A stretch of 64,000 nt of DNA from an uncultured Poribacteria bacterium (GTDB taxonomy: Bacteria; Poribacteria; WGA-4E; WGA-3G): NCBI GenBank assembly GCA_951828385.1, contig OX639973.1, positions 4,889,200 through 4,953,199 of the forward strand, in the 5' to 3' direction. Within the stretch, counting starts at the first letter, position 1; the number at the start of each line of letters is the position of its first letter. The position numbers and the translations under genes are program-made. The notes under the pieces are model-generated. The model was given only the letters and a program-made list of their open reading frames with translations. It was not told the DNA's origin and made no database searches. Below, piece by piece: positions 33,055-42,350 of the stretch.

Positions 33055-34134
33055 ATGCGGCATCTGGTAACACTCGACGATTTGTCGAATTTTGAAATTG
33101 AACAGATTTTTCGACTCGCAGCAGGCATGCAGTCGCAACAAGAGACGTGGGCAGGGATTTGCCGAGGTAAATTGCTCGCAACCCTTTTCTATGAACCGAG
33201 CACACGCACCCGGCTTTCGTTTGAGAGTGCTATGGAACGGCTCAACGGTAGAACCCTCGGCTTCTCTGATCCGCGTGCAACCTCGGCAACTAAAGGCGAA
33301 ACCCTTGCCGATACTGCACGGATGGTGACGAATTACGCCGATCTCATTGTCGTACGACATAACTGGGCGGGTTCGGCACGTGTCATTGCACAGCACGCAC
33401 ATGTTCCGGTCATCAACGGTGGTGACGGCAGCCACACGCATCCAACACAGGCACTCGCGGATCTCTATACGATTATGCGACGGAAATCGCAGATACACGG
33501 GTTAACCGTCGGTGTCTGCGGCGATCTTCAGTTTGGACGGGCGGCACACTCCTTTTCTCTTGCCGTCGCGCGATTCGGTGGGAACTTGGTTCACATCGCG
33601 CCGAAACCGCTACAGATGCCGCCGTGGGTACTTGCACAACTCGAACAGTGTCACGGACAAAAACCCCTTGAGGTAGAAAGCGTTACAGAGGTGATTGATA
33701 AGCTTGATGTCATCTATGTCAATCGACTGCAAGAAGAACGACTTCCACCGAATATGGATGCCGCCGCTGTACGTGGAAGTTATCTGTTGAATGCCGCGGT
33801 GATGAAACATGCCAAACCCGATGCAATGATTATGCATCCGCTCCCCCGCGTCAACGAACTCGCTTATGAATTAGACGACGACCCACGTGCCGCTTATTTC
33901 GAGCAATCCGCGAACGCTGTCCCGGTTCGGATGGCACTGATCGCCAGTCTCATGGGGTTGGAACAACTCATCTTAACACAACCCCCAGAGCGAGGCATCG
34001 CTGCTTCCACACGTACGTGTGAAAACGCAAATTGCGTCACTAATTATGAGACCTACTTGACTCCGGAGTGTGAAACGTTTAACGGGGATGCCAAATTAGA
34101 TGCTTGCGCGTATTGCGGAAATCTACTTTCGTAA
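33055..34134 (+). CDS. pyrB: Aspartate carbamoyltransferase with C-terminal PyrI-like zinc domain
   Basis: 359 residues from the ATG after GAGGAGGAAA. It condenses carbamoyl phosphate with aspartate at the start of pyrimidine synthesis. Carbamoyl-phosphate motif STRTRLSFE (residues 49-57), DGSHTHPTQALADLYTI, and MHPLPRVNELAYELDDDPRAAYFEQ are canonical. Catalytic chains normally end near residue 310. Here a 45-residue tail has C322-x4-C327 ... C351-x2-C354, with the spacing of the zinc domain of the regulatory chain PyrI (CxxxxC...CxxC). No separate pyrI is present. The tail may tie catalytic trimers together or permit contact with a distant regulatory chain. Confidence 0.93.
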   Translation: MRHLVTLDDLSNFEIEQIFRLAAGMQSQQETWAGICRGKLLATLFYEPSTRTRLSFESAMERLNGRTLGFSDPRATSATKGETLADTARMVTNYADLIVVRHNWAGSARVIAQHAHVPVINGGDGSHTHPTQALADLYTIMRRKSQIHGLTVGVCGDLQFGRAAHSFSLAVARFGGNLVHIAPKPLQMPPWVLAQLEQCHGQKPLEVESVTEVIDKLDVIYVNRLQEERLPPNMDAAAVRGSYLLNAAVMKHAKPDAMIMHPLPRVNELAYELDDDPRAAYFEQSANAVPVRMALIASLMGLEQLILTQPPERGIAASTRTCENANCVTNYETYLTPECETFNGDAKLDACAYCGNLLS

Positions 34135-34206
34135 AGCGACCAACCTAATAATACGCTTTAGTGCCGTTATCATCACTTTACTCGGAAGCATCCGACAACT
34201 TCAAAA

Positions 34207-34446
34207 TCAGATCTTCGCGTCGCTCCCCGACTTTGAGTACAAAGACCTCCGACGTTGCGCAAAACCAACGTCGCAGGGTATAATGACTAACGCAAGTCCA
34301 GCAACCGGATTTCCAGCTTCATCAACAACGCGTCCTGAAAAACTCGCCCTGTCTATTTCTATAGTTTCACTACAACCCAGCAAAGCACAAATTGTAATCG
34401 CAAGGCAAAGCACCACAATTCTATGTAAAAGGTTTCGGAAGTTCAC
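34207..34446 (-). CDS. Truncated lipoprotein with start of carboxypeptidase-regulatory-like domain
   Basis: 79 residues. The lipobox is LLGC at the end of a signal peptide (IVVLCLAITICALLGC). SFSGRVVDEAGNPVAGLAL is the first strand pair of the domain that opens every protein of the next cluster. Homology stops after VIIPCDVGFA. It is the last and broken member of the leftward cluster, next to the end of pyrB. Confidence 0.6.
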   Translation of the reverse strand: MNFRNLLHRIVVLCLAITICALLGCSETIEIDRASFSGRVVDEAGNPVAGLALVIIPCDVGFAQRRRSLYSKSGSDAKI

Positions 34447-34616
34447 AGGGGCTTCTCCTTTTTCTGTGGGCGGCTTGCCAAATATCGTTTTGGTCGGAAA
34501 TGGATAACTTGGCCTCTAACACATCATAAATTTTGTGGTAATGATTGGTAGTATTAATCGAAAAATTGTAGGTGGGGTAGGGAACCGGGACCTAAATAGC
34601 CCCGGTTTACAAACTA

Positions 34617-35921
34617 TTATTTTTCTTCGGTGGGAGAGTTCTCAGACACATCTGCTTTTTCAAGGATCGTCATCTTTGTCATACGCCAGAACAGGTCGCC
34701 GGGACCGACAGCATGCCATTGCCCATCTATAAACGTCATGACAGCACTGTCTTTCTTTTCTGGTGAAAGCGTACTGCGCGGAAAACTGTGCTTGGCACCC
34801 CAATTCGTATAAGTAAGCCGTTCACCGTTCTGCCATACCCATTCCCCCTCTTTTTCCGCATCGCTGAGTCCGATCCAGTACAAGTGATTCCCAAAAAACC
34901 CTAAAAGCCATTCCTGCTCTGCTTTGTCGTTAATAGCGACGAGATACGCACCTTCAGCAGCAGCGCGGTCTTTTGCGTCATCCAGACTTCTGCACCGTAT
35001 CTTTTTATAGGCGTGCCCATTTGCAGGGTTTACAGCCCATACACCGATCTCCGAAAGGGACCGTATCTGCTTAACAGGGGTATGTACGCTTTCAAGGATT
35101 GCCGCTTTGAGAAAAGGGGTATGTGTACCGCCAGGGGCAACTGCCTGCCATGCGTCGCCCCAGTCAGAGATGACGTAATCGTTCATCTCGGTATTACCAC
35201 CGTATTGTTGATTCTCTGCCCAGTTGGTATACGTAACCGGTTCACCGCTGTGCCAGACCCACTGCCCCTCTTCAGCGGAATCGCTGAGCCCCATCCAAAA
35301 GCTATCTCGGTCAAAGACTTCCAATATCCATGCCTCTTCTGCTGCATCGTTGATGGAAACGAGATAAGCATTTTCTGCAGTGGCAAGGGGCATTGCATCC
35401 ATTATATCTGAGCAATAAATCCTTTTGTAAGCATGTCCATTTGTCGGGTTCACTACCCATACCGGCGGTGGTTCAAGAAATCCTTCTAATGCAGTGAATA
35501 CTTGATGAGGGTTCCATCTGTCTGCTGGAACGCCATTGTCATCAAGTGTCAGAAGCAGATGAACTTGCGGTTGTCCTTTATGCAAAATAAAAGGCAGTGC
35601 CTTCGCGAAACGCCCCTGATATGCAACACCGATCATATAGAATTCATCATCATTTCCGTCAAGGGTTTCCACAAAGTATCCGGCAGAATCGGTCTGCGTT
35701 GTACCTCCTGAATTTCCGAAGCCACTTCCATCAAAGTCTCTGTCTGCCACCAGAACATATATATTCGCGTTCACAAGCGGTGTCCCATCGGTAAAGACGA
35801 CTCGCGCGCGAACCTGCGGACGATTATCTGTTTGCGCTGCCGTAACGACGTTAAAGGAGAATACTATAACCGCGGCGAAAATGCCAAGTTTTAGACTGAG
35901 ACGTTGAAGATTCATAGTCAA
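34617..35921 (-). CDS. Secreted protein with one regulatory-like beta domain and two C-type-lectin-like domains
   Basis: 434 residues. Signal peptide (LGIFAAVIVFSFNVVTAAQ). Residues 35-130 form a carboxypeptidase-regulatory-like beta sandwich (VRARVVFTDGTPLVNANIYV, DSAGYFVE). Two C-type-lectin-like domains follow, about 155-280 and 295-415. Each starts WxVNPxNGHAYKKI, then YLVxINDxAEEAW, FWMGLSDSAEEGQWVWHSGE, VTYTNW and ends AILE. This is the only member of the cluster with two lectin-like domains. Ligand unknown; the calcium-site EPN/QPD triplets are not seen, so carbohydrate binding is uncertain. Confidence 0.8.
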   Translation of the reverse strand: MTMNLQRLSLKLGIFAAVIVFSFNVVTAAQTDNRPQVRARVVFTDGTPLVNANIYVLVADRDFDGSGFGNSGGTTQTDSAGYFVETLDGNDDEFYMIGVAYQGRFAKALPFILHKGQPQVHLLLTLDDNGVPADRWNPHQVFTALEGFLEPPPVWVVNPTNGHAYKRIYCSDIMDAMPLATAENAYLVSINDAAEEAWILEVFDRDSFWMGLSDSAEEGQWVWHSGEPVTYTNWAENQQYGGNTEMNDYVISDWGDAWQAVAPGGTHTPFLKAAILESVHTPVKQIRSLSEIGVWAVNPANGHAYKKIRCRSLDDAKDRAAAEGAYLVAINDKAEQEWLLGFFGNHLYWIGLSDAEKEGEWVWQNGERLTYTNWGAKHSFPRSTLSPEKKDSAVMTFIDGQWHAVGPGDLFWRMTKMTILEKADVSENSPTEEK

Positions 35922-35978
35922 TTCCCTTTTTCAAATGCTGAAACATCCAGCGGGCAACAAATCACCCGACGCTAACTA

Positions 35979-37337
35979 TTATTGCCCATCAAGCATATCT
36001 GCTTTTTCAAGGATCGCCATCGCAGTCATCCGCAAGAGTATACTTTTAGGACTAACGGCATACCATTTCCCGTCTGTGAAGGTCGTGACGGCGTAGTCTC
36101 TTTCATTGGCATCAGCGGATTCAGAAAAGAAATCGTCGGGTAACCAATTTTCATAAGTGACAGGTTCGCCGTTATCCCACTGCCACTGTCCTTCTTTTTC
36201 AGCATCGCTAAGCCCTATCCAATAGAACTCATTTCCAAAAACAGCGGTTAACCATGCCTGCTCTGCTACGTCGTTAATAGTGACAAGATGCGCTTTTTCT
36301 TCTGTCGCTTGGGCAACAGCAGCGTCCCGAGACTCACACGGAATCTTTTTATAGGCGTGTCCATTTGTGGGATTGACGATCCAAACCGTTTCAAACGTTG
36401 GAATTGATATAGGTTTGGGTGCCGGTGGCGTAGCGGACGGATTGAATGGCATTTTATCAGGTGGTTTGGGGGCAATCGGTTTGCTGTCAAAAGTGAAAGT
36501 GAGTCCATCAAGTCGATCCCCCGGCTTAAGAAGCACAGGTCCAGCTGTCGCCTCAACTTCTTGGTACTCCACCGAAAATGTGTAGTTTGCAGTATCGTCT
36601 TTCTCGTCTAAATAAAAGAGAAAGTAGCCATCAGCATCTGTTCGGGGTTTTCCGCCTGAACTTCCGTGTCCCTGTCCATCTTCACGAATGTAATTGAAAC
36701 CAAGGCGGAGCCGCGCGTTGCGGAGCGGTGTCCCGTCTTTGAAAAGCACGCGTCCCCGAATCCGCATCCGAGGTTGCACAATGACTTTCACGTTTTTAAT
36801 ATGCAACCCCCGTTCAACACTAAACCCGATCCGACTAAAATCATTACGCGGATAGAAGGTTATACCGCGGATGTCAATAGATATAACCTCAAAGTCGGGT
36901 TCAAAATCGTCCCTTTCCATCTCTGTAACCCGACTCGTGTGTATCGTAGCGAAATCCTTCTCTTCTATAGCTTTCGCAATTTTTGTCTCGAGATCCTTTG
37001 GAAACAGTACATCCACGTTACGCGGGAGGGCACTGAAGTACGACATCCTTGCGGCGATACCTGTAATGGAAAACCGTCCGTCTGCATCTGTGAGGGCGCG
37101 TCGCGTAATCGGATAATTCGTTGGGAAGAAAGCAGATCGAATCCCGGGTCCGATAGGCATCGTGGGTCCAATCATAACGGGTAACTCTGCAACCGGATTC
37201 CCTTCTACATCGACAACGCGTCCAGAGAAAGTTCCTGTCTCCTCTTCCGCAGCAATGCTCTGTGAACCGAAGCCGATGAAAAGCGAAACAACTGTTATTA
37301 ACAAAGAAAAACCTTTTGTGTAGGATGAACGTTTCAT
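35979..37337 (-). CDS. Secreted carboxypeptidase-regulatory-like / C-type-lectin-like protein
   Basis: 452 residues. Signal peptide (GFSLLITVVSLFIGFGSQSIA). Two beta domains: GTFSGRVVDVEGNPVAELPV (residues 35-120) and IRGRVLFKDGTPLRNARLRL (about 205-290). Between them is the cluster-specific sequence DIRGITFYPRNDFSRIGFSVER. A Pro-rich linker leads to one lectin-like domain (WIVNPTNGHAYKKI, FYWIGLSDAEKEGQWQW, VTYENW, DYAVTTF, ending AILEKADML). Same order as its neighbours; each gene has its own ribosome site, and gaps are 31-57 bases. Confidence 0.8.
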   Translation of the reverse strand: MKRSSYTKGFSLLITVVSLFIGFGSQSIAAEEETGTFSGRVVDVEGNPVAELPVMIGPTMPIGPGIRSAFFPTNYPITRRALTDADGRFSITGIAARMSYFSALPRNVDVLFPKDLETKIAKAIEEKDFATIHTSRVTEMERDDFEPDFEVISIDIRGITFYPRNDFSRIGFSVERGLHIKNVKVIVQPRMRIRGRVLFKDGTPLRNARLRLGFNYIREDGQGHGSSGGKPRTDADGYFLFYLDEKDDTANYTFSVEYQEVEATAGPVLLKPGDRLDGLTFTFDSKPIAPKPPDKMPFNPSATPPAPKPISIPTFETVWIVNPTNGHAYKKIPCESRDAAVAQATEEKAHLVTINDVAEQAWLTAVFGNEFYWIGLSDAEKEGQWQWDNGEPVTYENWLPDDFFSESADANERDYAVTTFTDGKWYAVSPKSILLRMTAMAILEKADMLDGQ

Positions 37338-37368
37338 AATTTTTCTCCTTTTGCGTAGAACATAAAAC

Positions 37369-39384
37369 TTACTGCTTCACCGGCAAATTTTCTTTCTCGA
37401 TCAGTGCTGTCCGAATTAGGGATATTCCCCCATGTCCGGAGCCAAAGTCTTCCCATTTCCCTGAAGGCCCTATAATAACATAATCCTCTGCTCCGATACT
37501 GGTATCACCGGGTTCTTGAAGTCCCCAGTTTGCGTAGGTTACCGGTTCGCCGTTGTCCCAGATCCATTGTCCCTCTTGCGCGATGTCGTTAAGTCCAATC
37601 CAACTCGGTTCACCCCCCAAAACGACTTGCAGCCATTTCTGTTCCGTTTCGTCATTAATTGTAACGAGATACGCACCTTCGGCAGCAGCTTGGGCTTGAG
37701 CGTCTTCCTAATCCTCACACTGAATTTTTTTGTAAGCATGCCCATTTTCTGGACTGACAACCCATACATTATGCGCACGGGAACTTGTTGAAGCCGACGC
37801 TCTTGCGAATCCGGGATGCCGCCCAGGCAAAGGCCGCTCTGGCATAGTCTCAAACGTGAAAATAACCTCGTGGGTTTGATCGCCGGGTTTAAGAATAATC
37901 GGTTTTGCATTCACCGTCTGTGTCTGATGTCCGACAGACAGCATGTAAAATGTTGGTCCCCCTAAATCCCTCTTGGTATAGTACGTAAAGTACCCTTCGG
38001 CATCTGTCCGAGCACTCCCATCGCTGGAAGAATTTCCGTATAAACTCACTGTTCGTAAACGGAGCTCGACTTTCGTATTGACGATGGGTGTTCCGTCTGT
38101 ATACTGCACCCTTCCACGGATGTGTGGGTGTTGTACGATTACTTTAATGTTTTCAATACGTCTCCCCGGACTCGTGGCAAACACAATGCCACGATCGCCC
38201 ATTCCACTCGGATAAAAAAATGATGCTCCGATTTGAACTTTTAAAATTCGGACATCCGATCTGTGGAATGGAAATAGCGACAATAGCACGGGACCATCAA
38301 TAACGCTGGTGATAGTGAAATGACCCGCTGCATCGCTTTCCGCTTGAGATGACGCGGCGTTGCCTTCTCGAATCCGGAACCAAGCTCCATTGCCATCTAC
38401 AACAGGTGTAACGGCTATCTTGATCCCGGATACCGGTTCCCCCGCTTCATCAAGAATATGACCGGAGGCAGAAGGAAATAAAGTTGCGTCAGGTTTCTGG
38501 TTGACCTTACTGTTTTTATTCCTTGTATCCGCATTACCGAACTGATTCCGCACGTCCGGTTTAGCCGCAAGGTTTAGCACGACTGGGGCTTCAATTAATT
38601 CAATCGTCATCTCTGACATCGCATCGAAACTATACGGTTTTTGGAAACGCGATAAGTATTGATTACTGGCACCTAACATCACAAATACTAAGGCTACCGT
38701 AGAAGCAGCGATCGCCCAAGGTACCAGCGGTCTACCGCCGGACGGAACTGCAGGTTTCAAACGTGAAATCTCTCGCATGATGTCTTCCGGGAGATGCGGT
38801 GTGATTTGAAAATTGTCTAAAACCTCTCGAATCATTGGCGCCTCCTTCTTTAAACGCTGTTGCGCACGGCGGAGGCGACTCCTAATCGTATTTTCCGATA
38901 CACCTAAAAACGCCCCAATCTCTACACTGGACATTTCACCGAAGTAATGCAGTGTGATGACGGTACGTTCACTCTCTTGGAGTGTCGCAAGCAATTGTTT
39001 GACAGCTTCGCGTCGGGTTTCTACGGCTGTCTGTTCGTTCTCTTGAATAACATATCCCGAGTACGTTGCCTTTTCTAACTGCGCGCTGCTCGTTTCTTCA
39101 AGGGATTGTGTCCGTAGACGCTTTTTACGCAGCCACGTGCTGCAGTGATTCGCAGCAATCACATAAAGCCAACTCGCAAAACTCTGCGGTTTTTTCAGCG
39201 TTGCCAATCCCTGATATGCCTTTAGGAATGTATCCTGTGTAATCTCCTCGGCGATGTGGAAATCTCCAACCTTACGCCACACCAGCGCGTGAACCGGCTT
39301 TTGGTACTTTTTCACAAGTTCACTGAAGGCAGTATCATCACCATCAAGAACACGGTGGATAAGTTCAACATCGATATTTTTCAT
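37369..39384 (-). CDS. ECF sigma factor fused to membrane helix, beta domains and lectin-like domain (amber inside)
   Basis: Residues 10-80 are sigma region 2 (DDTAFSELVKKYQKPVHALV, EEITQDTFLKAYQGL). Residues 128-178 are region 4 (SSVEIGAFLGVSENTIRSRL). Residues 221-240 form a membrane helix (VPWAIAASTVALVFVMLGAS). After that come two carboxypeptidase-regulatory-like domains (ASGHILDEAGEPVSGIKIAV; IRGRVQYTDGTPIVNTKVEL) and a lectin-like domain starting VWVVSPENGHAYKKIQCED. Codon 559 is TAG (37708-37710), where the paralogue at 40826 has Trp. The frame then continues cleanly through YLVTINDETEQKWL, WIGLNDIAQEGQWIWDNGE and VTYANW to 37369. It therefore looks like a membrane-tethered sigma factor carrying its own extracytoplasmic sensor. 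A GGAGGTGA ribosome site precedes it. Confidence 0.8.
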
Positions 39385-39470
39385 AAATCACCTCCGATTG
39401 CCCTATAGTGACGCTTGTTAAGGGTCAAATCGGTGCATAATCAGAAAAAAATAAGAGTGTGTCTATATAT

Positions 39471-40790
39471 TTATTCAGGTGCGCCAGCGATGAAGTTTTC
39501 TTTTTCCAGAATCGCTTTCTCAATTAGACCCGCAACGGAGCTCCCTTGACGCACCAGCTGCCACTTGCCTATGCTTCCAATGAGGACAGTGTAGTGCTGA
39601 TTCACATCACCATTTTGACTGTGGACAGTGTCTTCAACAATCTTCTGTGGAGAATGCCAGTTGGTATAAGTGACCGGTTCGCCGTTATCCCAGTATAAGT
39701 TTCCTTCTTTTATCTCGTCAGAGAGTCCAATCCAAAGACTCTCTTGCCCAAAGGTTTTGAGATTCCATCGCTGCTCTATTTTATCATTCAACAGCCTTTT
39801 TTGTCCAAAGACCTCAAAGAGCCAATGCTGTTCTGCTGCGTCATTGATAGCGACAAGGTGCGCACCTTGTGCCGTTGCTTGTGCTTCTGCCGCCTCACGG
39901 GTTTTGCAGTGAATCACTTTGTAGGCGTGTCGGTTATCAGGATTGATTGCCCACATGCCTTCACGCTCTCGTTGCCGCGCGGCTTCAGCACTTTGTGGGT
40001 CATGGGCGCGAGGCGGTATCACGACCTTCGGTTTGACTGGCGGTTCGGGTGCGGCTAACACTGCCGGTTTAAATACCGGTTTCACCACGGTTTTTGAAGG
40101 GGACTGCGCATTGGGATCATCGCTAAGTGTTAAGACAAGTTCATCAAGCCGCTGTCCATCTTCAAGTAAAATTTTCTTGGATTCTGCAAACTGTCCTTGA
40201 TACGCTACGGTGACAGTGTAAAAAGCCGGTCCCTCCACGTATTCAACAAAGTAACCCTCAGCATCAAGATTTCTTGGACTACTGTTGCTTCTTGTGTGTC
40301 TACCGTTTGTGCTGCGTTGGTTTATCTCAAACTGAACCTTAGCATCGCGAAGTGGCGTGCCGTCTGCAGACAAGACGCGCCCCCGGATACGCATCCGAAG
40401 ACGCACGGTTATCTCTACATCTTTAACATCTGCCCCCGGCTCAATCGCAATAGGGAATCTATTGTCATACCAAGGGGGACGCAGTGGATCAAAGTAGAAG
40501 GTTACGCCCTCAATTTCAACGGCGCGTATTTCATAATCTACCTGAATTACAGGCAATAACATCAGGGACCTAACGGAAGATGGAGCAACGTCGGTCATTG
40601 AGAATACACCTGTTTCGTCTGTCTCGGCGGATTGCGGCGGAAGAGCTACAGTGACACCTGAGACGGGTACTCCGGCTTCATCAACCACTTTGCCTGAAAA
40701 ACTTGCTGCAACACTCGGCAAAGATGTCAGAAGCGAAAGTATAACACTTCCGACGAAAATTAAAAGCGGAATGCGGTAAGCACGTTTCAT
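39471..40790 (-). CDS. Secreted carboxypeptidase-regulatory-like / C-type-lectin-like protein
   Basis: 439 residues. Signal peptide (IPLLIFVGSVILSLLTSLPS), beta domain 1 (SFSGKVVDEAGVPVSGVTVA), cluster linker (YEIRAVEIEGVTFYF), beta domain 2 (MRIRGRVLSADGTPLRDAKV), Pro/Val linker, then one lectin-like domain (MWAINPDNRHAYKVIHCKTR, LWIGLSDEIKEGNLYWDNGE, VTYTNW, ending AILEKENF). A short internal duplication is visible in the lectin domain: AEQHWLFEVFGQKRL is followed by IEQRWNLKTFGQESLW. It sits between the sigma fusion and the gene at 40826. Confidence 0.8.
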   Translation of the reverse strand: MKRAYRIPLLIFVGSVILSLLTSLPSVAASFSGKVVDEAGVPVSGVTVALPPQSAETDETGVFSMTDVAPSSVRSLMLLPVIQVDYEIRAVEIEGVTFYFDPLRPPWYDNRFPIAIEPGADVKDVEITVRLRMRIRGRVLSADGTPLRDAKVQFEINQRSTNGRHTRSNSSPRNLDAEGYFVEYVEGPAFYTVTVAYQGQFAESKKILLEDGQRLDELVLTLSDDPNAQSPSKTVVKPVFKPAVLAAPEPPVKPKVVIPPRAHDPQSAEAARQREREGMWAINPDNRHAYKVIHCKTREAAEAQATAQGAHLVAINDAAEQHWLFEVFGQKRLLNDKIEQRWNLKTFGQESLWIGLSDEIKEGNLYWDNGEPVTYTNWHSPQKIVEDTVHSQNGDVNQHYTVLIGSIGKWQLVRQGSSVAGLIEKAILEKENFIAGAPE

Positions 40791-40825
40791 TTTTAAACTC
40801 CCCCAGTAAAATATGCAAAGATAAC

Positions 40826-42322
40826 TTACTCATCATCGGACTTTTCCGCAGCAGGTGCTTTGGAAACCAATCCATCTTTTTCGATGATTGCCTCTCGTGT
40901 CATTTGCCAGAAATGGCTTTCGGGACCGATGGACTGCCATTCGCCATCTCTAAATGTAATCACAACATAGTCTTTTTCGGTCTCTGGTTGTCCGTCGGGG
41001 AAAACGGGTTGGGTTGCCCAGTTGGTGTAGGTAACGGGTTCACCGCTATCCCACTGCCATGTCCCCTCTTTTTCTACATCGGTAAGTCCAATCCATGTGG
41101 AGTGGCTCCGAAAGATCACCTGCAGCCAATGCTGTTCATCTTCGTCGTTAATAGAGACGAGATGCGCGCCTTCTTCAACAGCCTTCTGTTGCGCATCGTG
41201 CCAGTCCTGACACTGAATCTTTTTGTAGGCGTGCCCATTTGCCGGGTTAATGACCCACACGCTTTTCGGCGGCTTTGGTGCTTGCGGTGGGACAACCGCT
41301 CGGACTTTCGGCTGGACTTTAATCTGTTCAATAATAACGTTTTCAGCACCAGCAGGGACTTTACCCTTTTCAATCTGACCACCGACACCCACTTTCTGAT
41401 CAGTGGGTCGTTCGACATCAGGCGGATTACCGTCAAGTGTTATAACCAGGTTCTCGGGTGCCACGCCCTCTTTGAACAGGAAAGGACCGGCGCCGCCAGA
41501 GAGTCCGTTATATTCGGCAGAAAGTGTGTAAAATCCTGGCTCATCTCTATATTCGGTAAAGTAACCATCGGCGTCGGTAAAGAAGTCTGTATTGGAGCTG
41601 CCGCCGCTGTTCGGGTTCGTCTCATCGCGTTGTCGCGTTCTGAGGCGTCCGTTGGCACTGACAAGCGGCGTTCCATCTGCATAAACGATTCGCGCACGGA
41701 TTCGCTGCCGCGACTTAACAGTAATCTTGAGGTTTTCAAGCGTCACACCAGGTTTCAGCGCAAACGTGAAGCCTTTCATAAAATGAGGAACGTGCCTCTC
41801 ACTCTTACTAAAAAAGGTGACTTTCCCTATTTGAATAGAGAGAATCTCCATCTCTGGCTCAAGTCTGTCAAACCGCATCAATTCTTGCGGAATCTGCGCG
41901 CCTTGTCGAATTTCCTCAGGGTCAAACTTTTCAATTGCATCCAATGTAGCACTCGAAACAGCGTTTAATTGGACAAGCCCGGGGTGGATGTTGGTGGCAG
42001 TGAAGGTTCCATCTGGATCGGTTTTCACCCGACTCGTAGTCCGTGGCATTCCCGGACCTTCCATGCCTTCAGGAGGCACCTGAAATCGGGGCATAAAACC
42101 GCCTTCGGGTTGTAGATGCCCGTCGCGGAACCGCATAGGTTGAATCGCAAATGTGAACCCTGCAACAGGGTTTCCTTCTGCGTCAACGACTTTGCCCGAC
42201 ATGCCACTCGGTGGTTGTAACGCTGGATTCTCAGGATCTTGTGCCGCTGCGATGCTTATGACGGTGAACAAAAGTGTCAACGCTAACACCGCGAGTTTTT
42301 GTGTCGTGTAGGTACGATCCAT
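40826..42322 (-). CDS. Secreted carboxypeptidase-regulatory-like / C-type-lectin-like protein
   Basis: 498 residues from the ATG at 42322 after AAGGAGATAT; the frame is open further upstream but the ribosome site decides the start. Signal peptide (LAVLALTLLFTVISIAAAQ), beta domain 1 (MSGKVVDAEGNPVAGFTFAI), linker (MEILSIQIGKVTFFSKSERH), beta domain 2 (IRARIVYADGTPLVSANGRL), then a long linker and a lectin-like domain (VWVINPANGHAYKKIQCQDW, TWIGLTDVEKEGTWQWDSGE, VTYTNW, ending AIIEKDGL). The Trp of CQDW marks the place of the amber in the sigma fusion. C-terminal tail is acidic. Confidence 0.8.
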   Translation of the reverse strand: MDRTYTTQKLAVLALTLLFTVISIAAAQDPENPALQPPSGMSGKVVDAEGNPVAGFTFAIQPMRFRDGHLQPEGGFMPRFQVPPEGMEGPGMPRTTSRVKTDPDGTFTATNIHPGLVQLNAVSSATLDAIEKFDPEEIRQGAQIPQELMRFDRLEPEMEILSIQIGKVTFFSKSERHVPHFMKGFTFALKPGVTLENLKITVKSRQRIRARIVYADGTPLVSANGRLRTRQRDETNPNSGGSSNTDFFTDADGYFTEYRDEPGFYTLSAEYNGLSGGAGPFLFKEGVAPENLVITLDGNPPDVERPTDQKVGVGGQIEKGKVPAGAENVIIEQIKVQPKVRAVVPPQAPKPPKSVWVINPANGHAYKKIQCQDWHDAQQKAVEEGAHLVSINDEDEQHWLQVIFRSHSTWIGLTDVEKEGTWQWDSGEPVTYTNWATQPVFPDGQPETEKDYVVITFRDGEWQSIGPESHFWQMTREAIIEKDGLVSKAPAAEKSDDE

Positions 42323-42350
42323 TTCTATATCTCCTTGTGTGTTGATGTGC

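Noticed and set aside
37369-39384. Genome-wide TAG recoding
   Set aside because: Several apparently normal genes in the window end with TAG (for example at 5918, 8546 and 18666), which argues against reassigned amber codons.
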